Assembly (NCBI GenBank): GCA_023267655.1
Contig: JAHFMV010000011.1
Coordinates: 1-38,057 of the forward strand
Direction of reading: 5' to 3'
Source: Candidatus Kaiserbacteria bacterium
Lineage (GTDB): Bacteria; Patescibacteriota; Minisyncoccia; Phycocordibacterales; UBA2100
DNA: 38,057 nt
The notes under the pieces were generated by a model. It was not told the DNA's origin. It made no database searches and saw only the letters and a list, made by a program, of their open reading frames with translations. Position numbers and translations under genes: made by a program. Positions 6,825-12,851 of this stretch are shown in pieces (position 1 is the stretch's first letter; every line of letters begins with the position of its first letter).

Positions 6825-7259
6825 ATGGCTGACGAGTCCGATACAGCGGAAGTTCCCGCACAAGAACCGGAAGAAGTGTCGCCTACCGCTCCGCAGCAGG
6901 CCATCGATCCCGTCCAACCGGAGTCTTCTGAATCGACACCTGAACCCGCAGCATCCGAACCGGCTCCGGAATCTCCGAGAGTTTCGAATGATATGTTTCC
7001 ATCGACGTCCGTACCCGCACAACAAAACATAAAAAACTTCCAAAGCGCAGCGAGCGCAAAAATACAATCTAACAGACATGCAAAACTTGAGAAAATAATC
7101 GAGTTCGCGAAACACAAAAAGTCCATCACCAACAACGACGCCCAACTTCTTCTCGGCGTCTCAGACGCAACCGCAACGCGGTATCTTTCTGAACTGGTAA
7201 AAACAGGAAAATTAAAGCGAGTCGGCAAGCAAAAACGGCCAACATACGAACCCGCCTGA
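6825..7259 (+). CDS. Disordered acidic N-terminus plus C-terminal winged helix, 144 aa
   Basis: Residues 1-65 are low-complexity and rich in Pro, Glu and Ser (EPEEVSPTAPQQ, EPAASEPAPESPR). Residues about 85-140 form a helix-turn-helix with wing: KLEKIIEFAKHKKSITNNDAQLLLGVSDATATRYLSELVKTGKLKRVG. This is the DeoR/MarR-type N-terminal wHTH pattern. It is probably a DNA-binding protein with a flexible acidic tail. It ends 6 bases before the palindrome that marks the left side of the DGR, and follows the RelE-like gene by 6 bases, so it may share that transcript. Confidence 0.6.
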   Translation: MADESDTAEVPAQEPEEVSPTAPQQAIDPVQPESSESTPEPAASEPAPESPRVSNDMFPSTSVPAQQNIKNFQSAASAKIQSNRHAKLEKIIEFAKHKKSITNNDAQLLLGVSDATATRYLSELVKTGKLKRVGKQKRPTYEPA

Positions 7260-7265
7260 GGCAGC

Positions 7266-7297
7266 AACTGGCTCAAACGGCGCCATTTGAGCCAGTT
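7266..7297. repeat. 32-bp palindrome at left side of DGR cassette
   Basis: AACTGGCTCAAA (7266-7277), eight-base centre CGGCGCCA, TTTGAGCCAGTT (7286-7297): a perfect 12-bp inverted repeat. A near-identical copy is at 9852-9883 on the far side of the reverse transcriptase; the two share the first 17 bases and both arms. No T run follows. The last T is also the first base of a -35-like TTGCAT. Confidence 0.9.
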
Positions 7298-7325
7298 TGC
7301 ATGAATAGACATCCTGTGGCATACT
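7297..7325 (+). promoter_or_regulatory. Candidate promoter of DGR target gene
   Basis: TTGCAT (7297-7302), 17-base spacer, CATACT (7320-7325). Start of transcription would be near 7332, giving a leader of about 80 bases before the ATG at 7415. The leader ends with GGAGGA (7405-7410), a good Shine-Dalgarno four bases before the ATG. The -35 abuts the palindrome. Confidence 0.5.
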
Positions 7326-7414
7326 GCGCTCAGCTCTGGCAATCATGCCAAGCTCTTTGAGACCGCGCTACCGGCAGTAGCAGAATCCAATGGCTAAAAG
7401 CCACGGAGGATACA

Positions 7415-7975
7415 ATGAAGTATAACGATCTTACCCTCGGCCAGATCGAGGCGATCGTCAATAAGCTCGGCGGCATGGAAGGCGTTCAGTCTTTCTTGCG
7501 CGGCGAGAGGACGTTGCACGAGCAACACGCTACCAGCGGTTTGTTTCCGGTTTCGATCGATTATGGCCAGTCGCTCGCCGACATGATCAAGGCGGGCAAG
7601 TACGATTGGAAGAACGATGACATCACCGAGAAGCGATTTCCACTGAAGGGCGAAGGTGTCGTTGAGCGCACGCTCTCGCTTGTGCATTTTAATCGCATCA
7701 TCTCGAGCGATGATGCCATGCATGACATGATGAGCGAAAATCTGAAAGAACCTGCAACGATCGAGGATTTGCTCGCTTTCGGAGCAAAGTATCCCAAAGA
7801 ACAGCGGAAATATCCGATCATCGCACTCGGTTCTTCCGCGGGGGTGCACGGCCACCTCGACGTCCCGTCTCTCGGCGGGCTCGGTTCCAAGCGCGACCTC
7901 CGCCTGATCTGGTTTGACTACGAGTGGGCTGAGGACTGCCGTTTCCTCGCTCGCAACAAGGTCTCTGCAACTTAG
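7415..7975 (+). CDS. DGR target (variable) protein
   Basis: 186 aa, with a strong Shine-Dalgarno (GGAGGA). Residues 1-140 are a conserved-looking body (LTLGQIEAIVNKLGGMEGVQ, FPLKGEGVVERTLSLVHF, EDLLAFGAKYPKEQRKYP). The last ~46 residues hold the variable repeat and contain WFDYEWAEDCRFLAR, the aromatic-rich end typical of C-type-lectin-like DGR variable domains. Thirteen codons here differ from the template repeat, all by changes at template adenines. The protein has no signal peptide or membrane segment, so it may act inside the cell or be exported by another route. The ligand is unknown. The body domain is not one I can name. Confidence 0.85.
   Translation: MKYNDLTLGQIEAIVNKLGGMEGVQSFLRGERTLHEQHATSGLFPVSIDYGQSLADMIKAGKYDWKNDDITEKRFPLKGEGVVERTLSLVHFNRIISSDDAMHDMMSENLKEPATIEDLLAFGAKYPKEQRKYPIIALGSSAGVHGHLDVPSLGGLGSKRDLRLIWFDYEWAEDCRFLARNKVSAT
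7834..7954 (+). repeat. DGR variable repeat (VR)
   Basis: 121 bases aligned without gaps to 8279-8399 (offset 445). There are 18 mismatches, and in every one the template has A while the VR has G, C or T. The first changed pair is AA to GG at 7841-7842 and the last is AA to GC at 7928-7929. The final 25 bases (7930-7954) are identical to the template and would hold the initiation-of-mutagenic-homing site. Confidence 0.95.
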
Positions 7976-8010
7976 TATTTGGGCTTTTGAACTTGGGCCT
8001 TAGGCACTTG

Positions 8011-8048
8011 GAACCTCGCGCTTCGAGAAGTGTGAGGTTCTTTCTTTT
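8011..8048 (+). terminator. Terminator after DGR target gene
   Basis: GAACCTC (8011-8017) pairs with GAGGTTC (8034-8040), with further inner pairing around GCGCTTCGAGAAGTGT, then TTTCTTTT. It lies 35 bases after the target stop and 56 bases after the VR end. A hairpin downstream of the VR also matters for homing in the Bordetella phage DGR, but there it is much closer. Confidence 0.65.
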
Positions 8049-8056
8049 GGTACAAT
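8048..8056 (+). promoter_or_regulatory. Candidate promoter for template-repeat RNA
   Basis: TGG-TACAAT is an extended -10 box (TGn plus TACAAT 8051-8056) directly after the target terminator. Transcription from about 8063 would give an RNA with about 215 bases ahead of the TR. No good -35 is seen. The 8063-8277 stretch has no convincing gene. Confidence 0.35.
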
Positions 8057-8277
8057 TGATCCGACAAATGAAAAATCTGCGGTTACGGCTTCAGGTAATT
8101 TGTCCGCAAACTTTGCGTGCCAGAGTCCGGACGGTCACGGCTTTCCGGAGTGTGCCGCACGGTGTGTCTCAAAAAAACAGAGACCGTTGGTATGAAGCCT
8201 TAGGGCATTCCAGATGCCGAATACGATACAGCCTTAAGAGTATTCGAGAGGTGGTGGTACGGAAGATGCTTCATACG

Positions 8278-8399
8278 ATTCCGCGAAGGTGCACGGCAAC
8301 CTCAACGTCCCGTATCTCAACAGGAACGGTTCCAAGCGCAACCTCAACCTGAACTGGTTTGACAACAAGTGGAATGAGGACTGCCGTTTCCTCGCTCGC
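8278..8399 (+). repeat. DGR template repeat (TR)
   Basis: Matches VR 7833/7834-7954 with differences only at A. If read in the VR frame it would contain eight AAC or AAT codons at the variable positions, the usual way DGR templates allow wide amino-acid choice (AAY never mutates to stop). Upstream of 8278 the match to the target gene ends. The TR 3' end coincides to one base with the stop codon of the Avd-like gene on the other strand. Confidence 0.95.
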
Positions 8400-8794
8400 T
8401 ACGCTCGCGATTTCCCGGTGCTTTCTTTTACGGAAAGTGCCGGGTTTTTCTGCAAAGTTTGTCGTCGCCATCCACCGAGCATTCGTCCCGCTTCCGCAAT
8501 CGGTTCGGAAATATGCGCATACTGTCCCGTACTTAAAGCCCGAGTCTCGGCACATAAGAGGAGGAGTAATTTCAAGAGATCGATACGCGCGACGCAGCGA
8601 TCGATGAATGCGAGTTTCTCCACTTCACGGCTGTAGCTTGCGAGGAAACAATATTCGATCGCATTGAGAAAGACTTCATCAATTTTTGAGCCGAGGGTGA
8701 AGCGACTTGCTTTTGGCATGAGAGGCATCAATGTTTGCCAGATACCGTATGCATCTTTAACTTTTAATACGACCGGCACGAGTTTCGTTTGCAA
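8399..8794 (-). CDS. avd: Avd-like four-helix-bundle DGR accessory protein
   Basis: 131 aa from a TTG start. LKVKDAYGIWQTLMPLMPKASRFTLGSKIDEVFLNAIEYCFLASY is the Avd/bAvd signature: P-K-x-x-RFTLG-x-K-I-D followed by a long helix. The rest (FIDRCVARIDLLKLLLLLCAETRAL... IAEAGRMLGGWRRQ) completes a four-helix bundle. Avd is a basic, ring-forming protein that binds the DGR reverse transcriptase and RNA and is needed for mutagenic cDNA synthesis. Orientation is odd: it is antisense to the TR-RT direction, divergent from RT, and ends at the TR edge. No ribosome site is visible ahead of TTG. A run of 11 C (read on this strand) lies upstream. Confidence 0.85.
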   Translation of the reverse strand: MQTKLVPVVLKVKDAYGIWQTLMPLMPKASRFTLGSKIDEVFLNAIEYCFLASYSREVEKLAFIDRCVARIDLLKLLLLLCAETRALSTGQYAHISEPIAEAGRMLGGWRRQTLQKNPALSVKESTGKSRA

Positions 8795-8802
8795 AAATGT
8801 GC

Positions 8803-8813
8803 GGGGGGGGGGG
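8803..8813. repeat. G11 homopolymer between avd and RT starts
   Basis: Eleven G in a row in the 32-base gap between the divergent avd (8794) and RT (8827) start codons. A tract of this kind can slip and change promoter spacing or start context, or it can be a sequencing length error. It is not inside the RT reading frame if RT begins at 8827. Confidence 0.8.
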
Positions 8814-8826
8814 CAGGATTCGAGGG

Positions 8827-9876
8827 ATGGGACGAATTCAACTCACTCATACCTACGAGGATATCATTTCCGTCGAAAACCTGCTCGAAGCATGGAAGGA
8901 ATTTGTCCGCGGGAAGCGAAAGAAGACAGACGTGCAGGAATTTCAGTACTCGCTGATGGACAACGTGCTTGCGCTGCATCAGGATTTGGCGGCGCGGCGA
9001 TATGTGCATGGCCCATATCACGCGTTCAACATTTCCGATCCCAAGCCGCGTAATATTCACAAGGCGATGGTGCGTGACCGGCTGCTGCATCACGCGATCT
9101 ATCGCAAGCTCTATCCGTTCTTCGACCGCACGTTTATTGCCGATTCGTATTCCTGCCGACGCGGGAAGGGGACGCACGCGGCGATGCATCGGTTCCGCAC
9201 TTTCGCCTCCAAAGTCTCACGCAACCACATGCGCACCTGTTGGGTTCTCAAATGCGATGTGCGAAAGTTCTTCGCTTCGATTGATCACGGAGTTCTTACG
9301 CGTATTCTCGAGAAATATATTCCTGATGAAAACATTCTCAAACTACTCTCGCACATCATCGGCAGCTTCGACTCAGCATATATCCCTCTATTCGCGGCCG
9401 CGCAAGAAGGGATATATACGCGGACAGGCTTGCCGCTCGGCAATCTCACCTCGCAACTGCTCGTAAATATTTACATGAATGAATTTGATCAGTATGTAAA
9501 GCATGTGCTGAAAGCGAACCATTACATCCGGTATGCGGACGATTTTGTGATTCTTTCGCATGATCGAGAATGGCTTGCAGGAATTCTACCGCACGTATAC
9601 GAATTCCTCTGCGCAAGGCTGAGCCTTGCGCTCCATCCCGACAAAGTCTCGATCCGAACCATCGCCTCCGGCATCGATTTCCTCGGCTGGATTCATTTTC
9701 CCGATCATCGCGTGCTGCGCACGGCGACGAAACGGCGGATGTTTGCGCGGCTACGTGAAGATGCGTTTGAGGAGCGTATCGCTTCATATCACGGGCTTTT
9801 ATCGCATGGAAATGCTAAAAAACTTACGGAAATGATCGTTGCTCTAAAACGAACTGGCTCAAACGGCGTAGTTTGA
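8827..9876 (+). CDS. DGR-type reverse transcriptase
   Basis: 349 aa from the ATG at 8827 (MGRIQLTHTYEDIISVENLL). The track's start at 8797 would read through the G tract. Motifs in order: LKCDVRKFFASIDH (catalytic D134), GLPLGNLTSQLLVNIYMNEFD (191-211), YIRYADDFVI (D228, D229), IDFLGWI. The SQ in GNLTSQ, in place of the QG of group II intron enzymes, is typical of DGR reverse transcriptases. No maturase or endonuclease domain is present. The enzyme copies the TR RNA with errors at adenines; the cDNA replaces the VR. The stop codon lies inside the right-hand palindrome. Confidence 0.93.
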   Translation: MGRIQLTHTYEDIISVENLLEAWKEFVRGKRKKTDVQEFQYSLMDNVLALHQDLAARRYVHGPYHAFNISDPKPRNIHKAMVRDRLLHHAIYRKLYPFFDRTFIADSYSCRRGKGTHAAMHRFRTFASKVSRNHMRTCWVLKCDVRKFFASIDHGVLTRILEKYIPDENILKLLSHIIGSFDSAYIPLFAAAQEGIYTRTGLPLGNLTSQLLVNIYMNEFDQYVKHVLKANHYIRYADDFVILSHDREWLAGILPHVYEFLCARLSLALHPDKVSIRTIASGIDFLGWIHFPDHRVLRTATKRRMFARLREDAFEERIASYHGLLSHGNAKKLTEMIVALKRTGSNGVV

Positions 9877-9883
9877 GCCAGTT
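9852..9883. repeat. 32-bp palindrome at right side of DGR cassette
   Basis: AACTGGCTCAAA (9852-9863), centre CGGCGTAG, TTTGAGCCAGTT (9872-9883). It matches the left copy at 7266-7297 except in three central bases. It covers the last codons and stop (9874-9876) of the reverse transcriptase and ends 17 bases before the pilM -10 box. Confidence 0.9.
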
Positions 9884-9898
9884 GTCGCTCTTTTGCGT

Positions 9899-9906
9899 GA
9901 TATAAT
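9899..9906 (+). promoter_or_regulatory. Promoter of the pil operon
   Basis: TGA-TATAAT: an extended -10 box with a consensus hexamer at 9901-9906, eight bases before the pilM ATG. No good -35 is present. The first pilus transcript would be leaderless or almost so. Confidence 0.6.
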
Positions 9907-9914
9907 CCCACGCA

Positions 9915-11063
9915 ATGGCGTTTTCGCTTTCAGGACTGGCACAAAAGCTGACCGGCGCATTGAGTAAAGGGGATAGCTCTGTCATCGGCATTGATATCGG
10001 CGCGTCATCGGCAAAAGTCGTGCAGCTGCGTTCTGCGCACGGTGCGGCCGTACTCGAAACCTATGGAGAAATCGCGCTGGGGCCGTACGGAAACGAGCCG
10101 ATCGGGAAAGCCGTGAAGCTCTCGCCGGAAAAAGCAGCAGAAGCGCTCTTGGATTTGATGCGCGAAGCAAACGTGACCGCAAAAACAGGCGGCATCTCGA
10201 TTCCATTTTCCTCGAGCCTCATCTCGATACTCGATCTTCCGAAAGTAGAACCGGAACAACTGAAGCGCATGATCCCAATTGAGGCACGCAAATACATCCC
10301 GATGCAGGTTTCCGAAGTCATGCTCGATTGGTACGTTATTCCGGAAGACGATACCGCCGGCGCCGCGTTCGATCGTATCGAAGCGAAATCGCCGATCCGT
10401 GCAAAAGGGCAGGAAGTTCTTCTCGTCGCAATTCACAACGACACGATTTCCTCGTACCAGACGATTGCCTCGAGCGCGGGGCTCTCGGTGAAATTTTATG
10501 AACTCGAAATTTTCGGCGCGATTCGCTCCTCGCTCGGGCACGGCGTCGCACCGGTACTTGTCATTGATCTGGGCGCCGCGACGACGAAAATGTACATTGT
10601 GGAGCGCGGCATTATCCGCACGACGCATCTGATCAACATCGGCGGGCAGCAAATGACCGAGCACTTGGGGCGCTCGCTCTCGTGGGATTTTGAAAAAGCA
10701 GAGCGCATCAAGCGTGAACGCGGCCTCGTCGAGAGCAATGCGTATTCGACCGATGAGAATGACCGCATCAAACAATCACTCCTATCCACACTCGAACGTA
10801 TTTTTAATGAGGCGGATCGGGTACTATTGAGCTACGGGAAGCGGTATAACAAAGACATATCGCATGTCGTCCTCTGCGGCGGCGGCGCATCGCTCCCCGG
10901 ATTGTCTGCGTTTGCAAATACTGCTCTGCACGCGCAACTCGAGATCGCAAATCCATTCAGCCGCACCGAAGCGCCCGCCTTTTTGGATACGGTGCTTCGT
11001 GACATTGGCCCCGGATTCGCCGTGAGCGTCGGAACCGCCTTGCGGGAGCTGCGCACCGGATAA
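9915..11063 (+). CDS. pilM: Type IV pilus assembly protein PilM
   Basis: 382 aa, actin-like ATPase fold. SVIGIDIGASSAKVVQL is phosphate-1, PVLVIDLGAATTKMYIV is phosphate-2, and DISHVVLCGGGASLPGLSAF is the adenosine motif. PilM is a cytoplasmic FtsA-like protein that binds the N-terminus of PilN and links the inner-membrane alignment complex to the motor. It is the first gene of the pilM-N-O-P-like run. The start is the ATG eight bases after TATAAT. Length is close to the family norm (about 350-380). Confidence 0.95.
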   Translation: MAFSLSGLAQKLTGALSKGDSSVIGIDIGASSAKVVQLRSAHGAAVLETYGEIALGPYGNEPIGKAVKLSPEKAAEALLDLMREANVTAKTGGISIPFSSSLISILDLPKVEPEQLKRMIPIEARKYIPMQVSEVMLDWYVIPEDDTAGAAFDRIEAKSPIRAKGQEVLLVAIHNDTISSYQTIASSAGLSVKFYELEIFGAIRSSLGHGVAPVLVIDLGAATTKMYIVERGIIRTTHLINIGGQQMTEHLGRSLSWDFEKAERIKRERGLVESNAYSTDENDRIKQSLLSTLERIFNEADRVLLSYGKRYNKDISHVVLCGGGASLPGLSAFANTALHAQLEIANPFSRTEAPAFLDTVLRDIGPGFAVSVGTALRELRTG

Positions 11064-11087
11064 CACACCTCATCTTTTTTCTTTGCT

Positions 11088-11819
11088 ATGGAAACCGGCA
11101 TCAAATCATCATTCATCCCGCAATCACCGGTCGCTCCGATGCGTGCCGGTAGGACTCATTCGTCGCAAGGCGGTTTGAATTTCTTTGTCCTTGCCGCGCT
11201 CGTCATCTTCGTCGCCTCTGCCACGCTCGCGGTCGGTGTCTTTCTATATGCGCAATACCTCTCGACGAGTGCGAAAAGCAAACTCGGACAACTGGAACGT
11301 GCGAAGCAAGCATTCGAGCCGTCGCTCATCCAAGATCTGACGCGACTCGACGACCGTATGCGCGCCGCCGACGTAATCCTCGGCAAGCACGTGGCGCCGA
11401 CCGCGCTCTTTCATCTTTTGGAGCAGCTAACCTTGCAGACAGTGTCATTTTCGACGTTTGATTTTGCATCCGCCGACGATGGAACTCAATTGACCATGCA
11501 GGGTGTTGCACAGAGCGTGAACTCGATTGCTCTGCAGGCGGATCTCTTGAGCAAAAGCGGTGTTCTTTCGAATCCGATATTCTCCAACATCAACCGCCAA
11601 GTCGGGGGAGTGCGGTTTGATTTTTCTGCCGACGTGAACGACCAAGCGCTCCGCTATAGCGCGGTCGCGAATCCGCTCCAAGGCGGTGCGCAAACTGATA
11701 TGCCGGCACAACAACCAACATCGCCGTTTGGAACGCCAGGCACGACACAGATGCCGCCGGGAGGAGCGCCGCAGGCGCCGAAAAATATCCCAGCCACGGG
11801 ACCAAATCCGGCACAATAA
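11088..11819 (+). CDS. PilN-like inner-membrane pilus assembly protein
   Basis: 243 aa. One membrane segment at about 31-55 (NFFVLAALVIFVASATLAVGVFLY), then a coiled region (KSKLGQLERAKQAFEPS) and a small folded domain, then a Pro/Gly/Gln-rich tail. The position between pilM and pilO and the topology (short cytoplasmic N-terminus, one helix, outside domain) fit PilN. The N-terminus lacks the classical PilN INLLP motif, so the family match is by context. The low-complexity tail (about 195-243) is unusual. Confidence 0.65.
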   Translation: METGIKSSFIPQSPVAPMRAGRTHSSQGGLNFFVLAALVIFVASATLAVGVFLYAQYLSTSAKSKLGQLERAKQAFEPSLIQDLTRLDDRMRAADVILGKHVAPTALFHLLEQLTLQTVSFSTFDFASADDGTQLTMQGVAQSVNSIALQADLLSKSGVLSNPIFSNINRQVGGVRFDFSADVNDQALRYSAVANPLQGGAQTDMPAQQPTSPFGTPGTTQMPPGGAPQAPKNIPATGPNPAQ

Positions 11820-11820
11820 T

Positions 11821-12384
11821 ATGACACGAACCATCATTTCACTTATCTGCCTTTTCGGTGCCGGCGCGCTCTTTTTCTTCTACACAAAGCCCGCCTATGA
11901 CGGCACCCGCACGACACAAAACCAGATCGCGCAGTATGATTTGGCACTGAATAAAGCTGCCGAATTGCAGAAACTGAAACAATCGCTCCTCTCGCGCTAC
12001 AACGCATTCAATCCCGACGACATCGATCGGTTGCACAAGCTCTTGCCGGATCATGTCGACAACGTCCGCCTCGTTCTCGACCTTGATACGCTCGCATCCA
12101 AACACGGTCTCGCGCTCCAAAATGTCGTGATCGCATCGCCGAGCCAAGCGAAGACCACGGCCGCGCCGGCCGCTATCGGCCCGTCGCTCCAAAAGTACGA
12201 TTCTTTGACGCTGCGATTCGCGACGACCGGCACGTATTCACGATTCGTCGAATTTCTCTCCGAACTCGAACAAAGTTTGCGCATCGTCGATGTGACCGCG
12301 CTCCAGATCAACCTTGCCGATGGTGCGAGCCAAGACCCGAATTACCGCTTCGACATCACACTGCGTACCTATTGGCTCAAATAG
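11821..12384 (+). CDS. pilO: PilO-like pilus assembly protein
   Basis: 187 aa from the ATG at 11821, one base after the pilN stop; the track's longer ORF is in the same frame but begins inside pilN. There is a membrane helix at 4-22 (TIISLICLFGAGALFFFY), a coiled segment (LALNKAAELQKLKQSLLSRY) and a ferredoxin-like domain ending FVEFLSELEQSLRIVDVTALQINL. The sequence FVEFLSELEQSLRIVDV is typical of PilO. It pairs with PilN as a periplasmic-side heterodimer in the alignment complex. Confidence 0.85.
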   Translation: MTRTIISLICLFGAGALFFFYTKPAYDGTRTTQNQIAQYDLALNKAAELQKLKQSLLSRYNAFNPDDIDRLHKLLPDHVDNVRLVLDLDTLASKHGLALQNVVIASPSQAKTTAAPAAIGPSLQKYDSLTLRFATTGTYSRFVEFLSELEQSLRIVDVTALQINLADGASQDPNYRFDITLRTYWLK

Positions 12385-12385
12385 T

Positions 12386-12733
12386 ATGATGAACCTTTTC
12401 AAAAATAAAATCGTTCTCTTGGTTCTTGCGGGAATTTTGCTTGCGGGCTTTATTTGGTACTCGTTCTTGCGTGACAAGGGGACGACGCTGCTTAAAACCG
12501 AAGACATCACGGCACCGACCGCGGTCGACAGCGACATTGTTTCTGTCCTCTTGCAGCTGCGCGCGGTGTCGCTCTCGGGCACGATTTTCACCGATCCGTC
12601 GTTTTTGACGCTGAAAGATTTTGGCAGCCAGATCATTCCCGAGCCGGTCGGAAGGGTGAATCCGTTTGCGCCGCTCTCCGGCATGAGTGCGACGACTACC
12701 GTAAATCAGCCGAAGAAGCCGGGAGGACGCTAG
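12386..12733 (+). CDS. PilP-like small pilus-operon membrane protein
   Basis: 115 aa from the ATG at 12386, one base after the pilO stop (a second ATG follows directly). Membrane helix at about 9-27 (IVLLVLAGILLAGFIWYSF), then LRAVSLSGTIFTDPSFLTLKDF and GRVNPFAP. The GRxNPF motif near the C-terminus recalls the R-DPF motif of PilP-type proteins. It is the last gene of the pilMNO run. A true PilP lipoprotein box is absent, and CPR cells lack the outer-membrane secretin partner, so the homology is uncertain. Confidence 0.55.
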   Translation: MMNLFKNKIVLLVLAGILLAGFIWYSFLRDKGTTLLKTEDITAPTAVDSDIVSVLLQLRAVSLSGTIFTDPSFLTLKDFGSQIIPEPVGRVNPFAPLSGMSATTTVNQPKKPGGR

Positions 12734-12737
12734 TATG

Positions 12738-12850
12738 CCCCGTTAGAGGCCGCGGTCGCGCGGGGTATACTTAAATGGTGATATGCATGTACGTTACAAA
12801 CTAAATAGGCAGCGCGGAAAAAAGACGACCGCGACCTGCCTCTAACGGGG
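12738..12850. repeat. Inverted repeat enclosing the pilB promoter
   Basis: CCCCGTTAGAGGC (12738-12750) is repeated inverted as GCCTCTAACGGGG (12838-12850). GGTCGCG/CGCGACC extends both arms inward. The 87-base loop holds TATACT (12766-12771), and six bases later GTG (12778) opens an 8-codon ORF ending at TAA. The right arm ends one base before the pilB ATG (12852). The arms share CCCGTTAGA with the palindrome after gatA (27930-27962). Confidence 0.75.
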
Positions 12851-12851
12851 T

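Noticed and set aside
7266-7297. Intrinsic terminator for the 144-aa gene
   Set aside because: The stem is good but no T tract follows, and a near-identical copy lies at the other DGR edge, so a plain terminator is not the best description.
6794-7342. 182-aa minus-strand ORF
   Set aside because: Shadow of the 6825-7259 gene; low-complexity Ser/Gly/Ala/Cys pattern mirrors the Pro/Glu-rich sense strand.
7987-8352. 121-aa plus-strand ORF between DGR target and TR
   Set aside because: It crosses the target terminator and runs into the TR in a frame other than the VR frame; composition is arginine/serine-rich like a shadow ORF. The region is better explained as the TR RNA leader.
8827-9876. Group II intron or retron reverse transcriptase
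   Set aside because: No maturase or endonuclease domain, no intron RNA domains; a TR/VR pair and Avd-like gene are present and the RT has the DGR-type SQ motif.
10005-10775. 256-aa minus-strand ORF under pilM
   Set aside because: Shadow of the well-supported pilM; Arg/Phe/Asp-rich composition typical of antisense frames.
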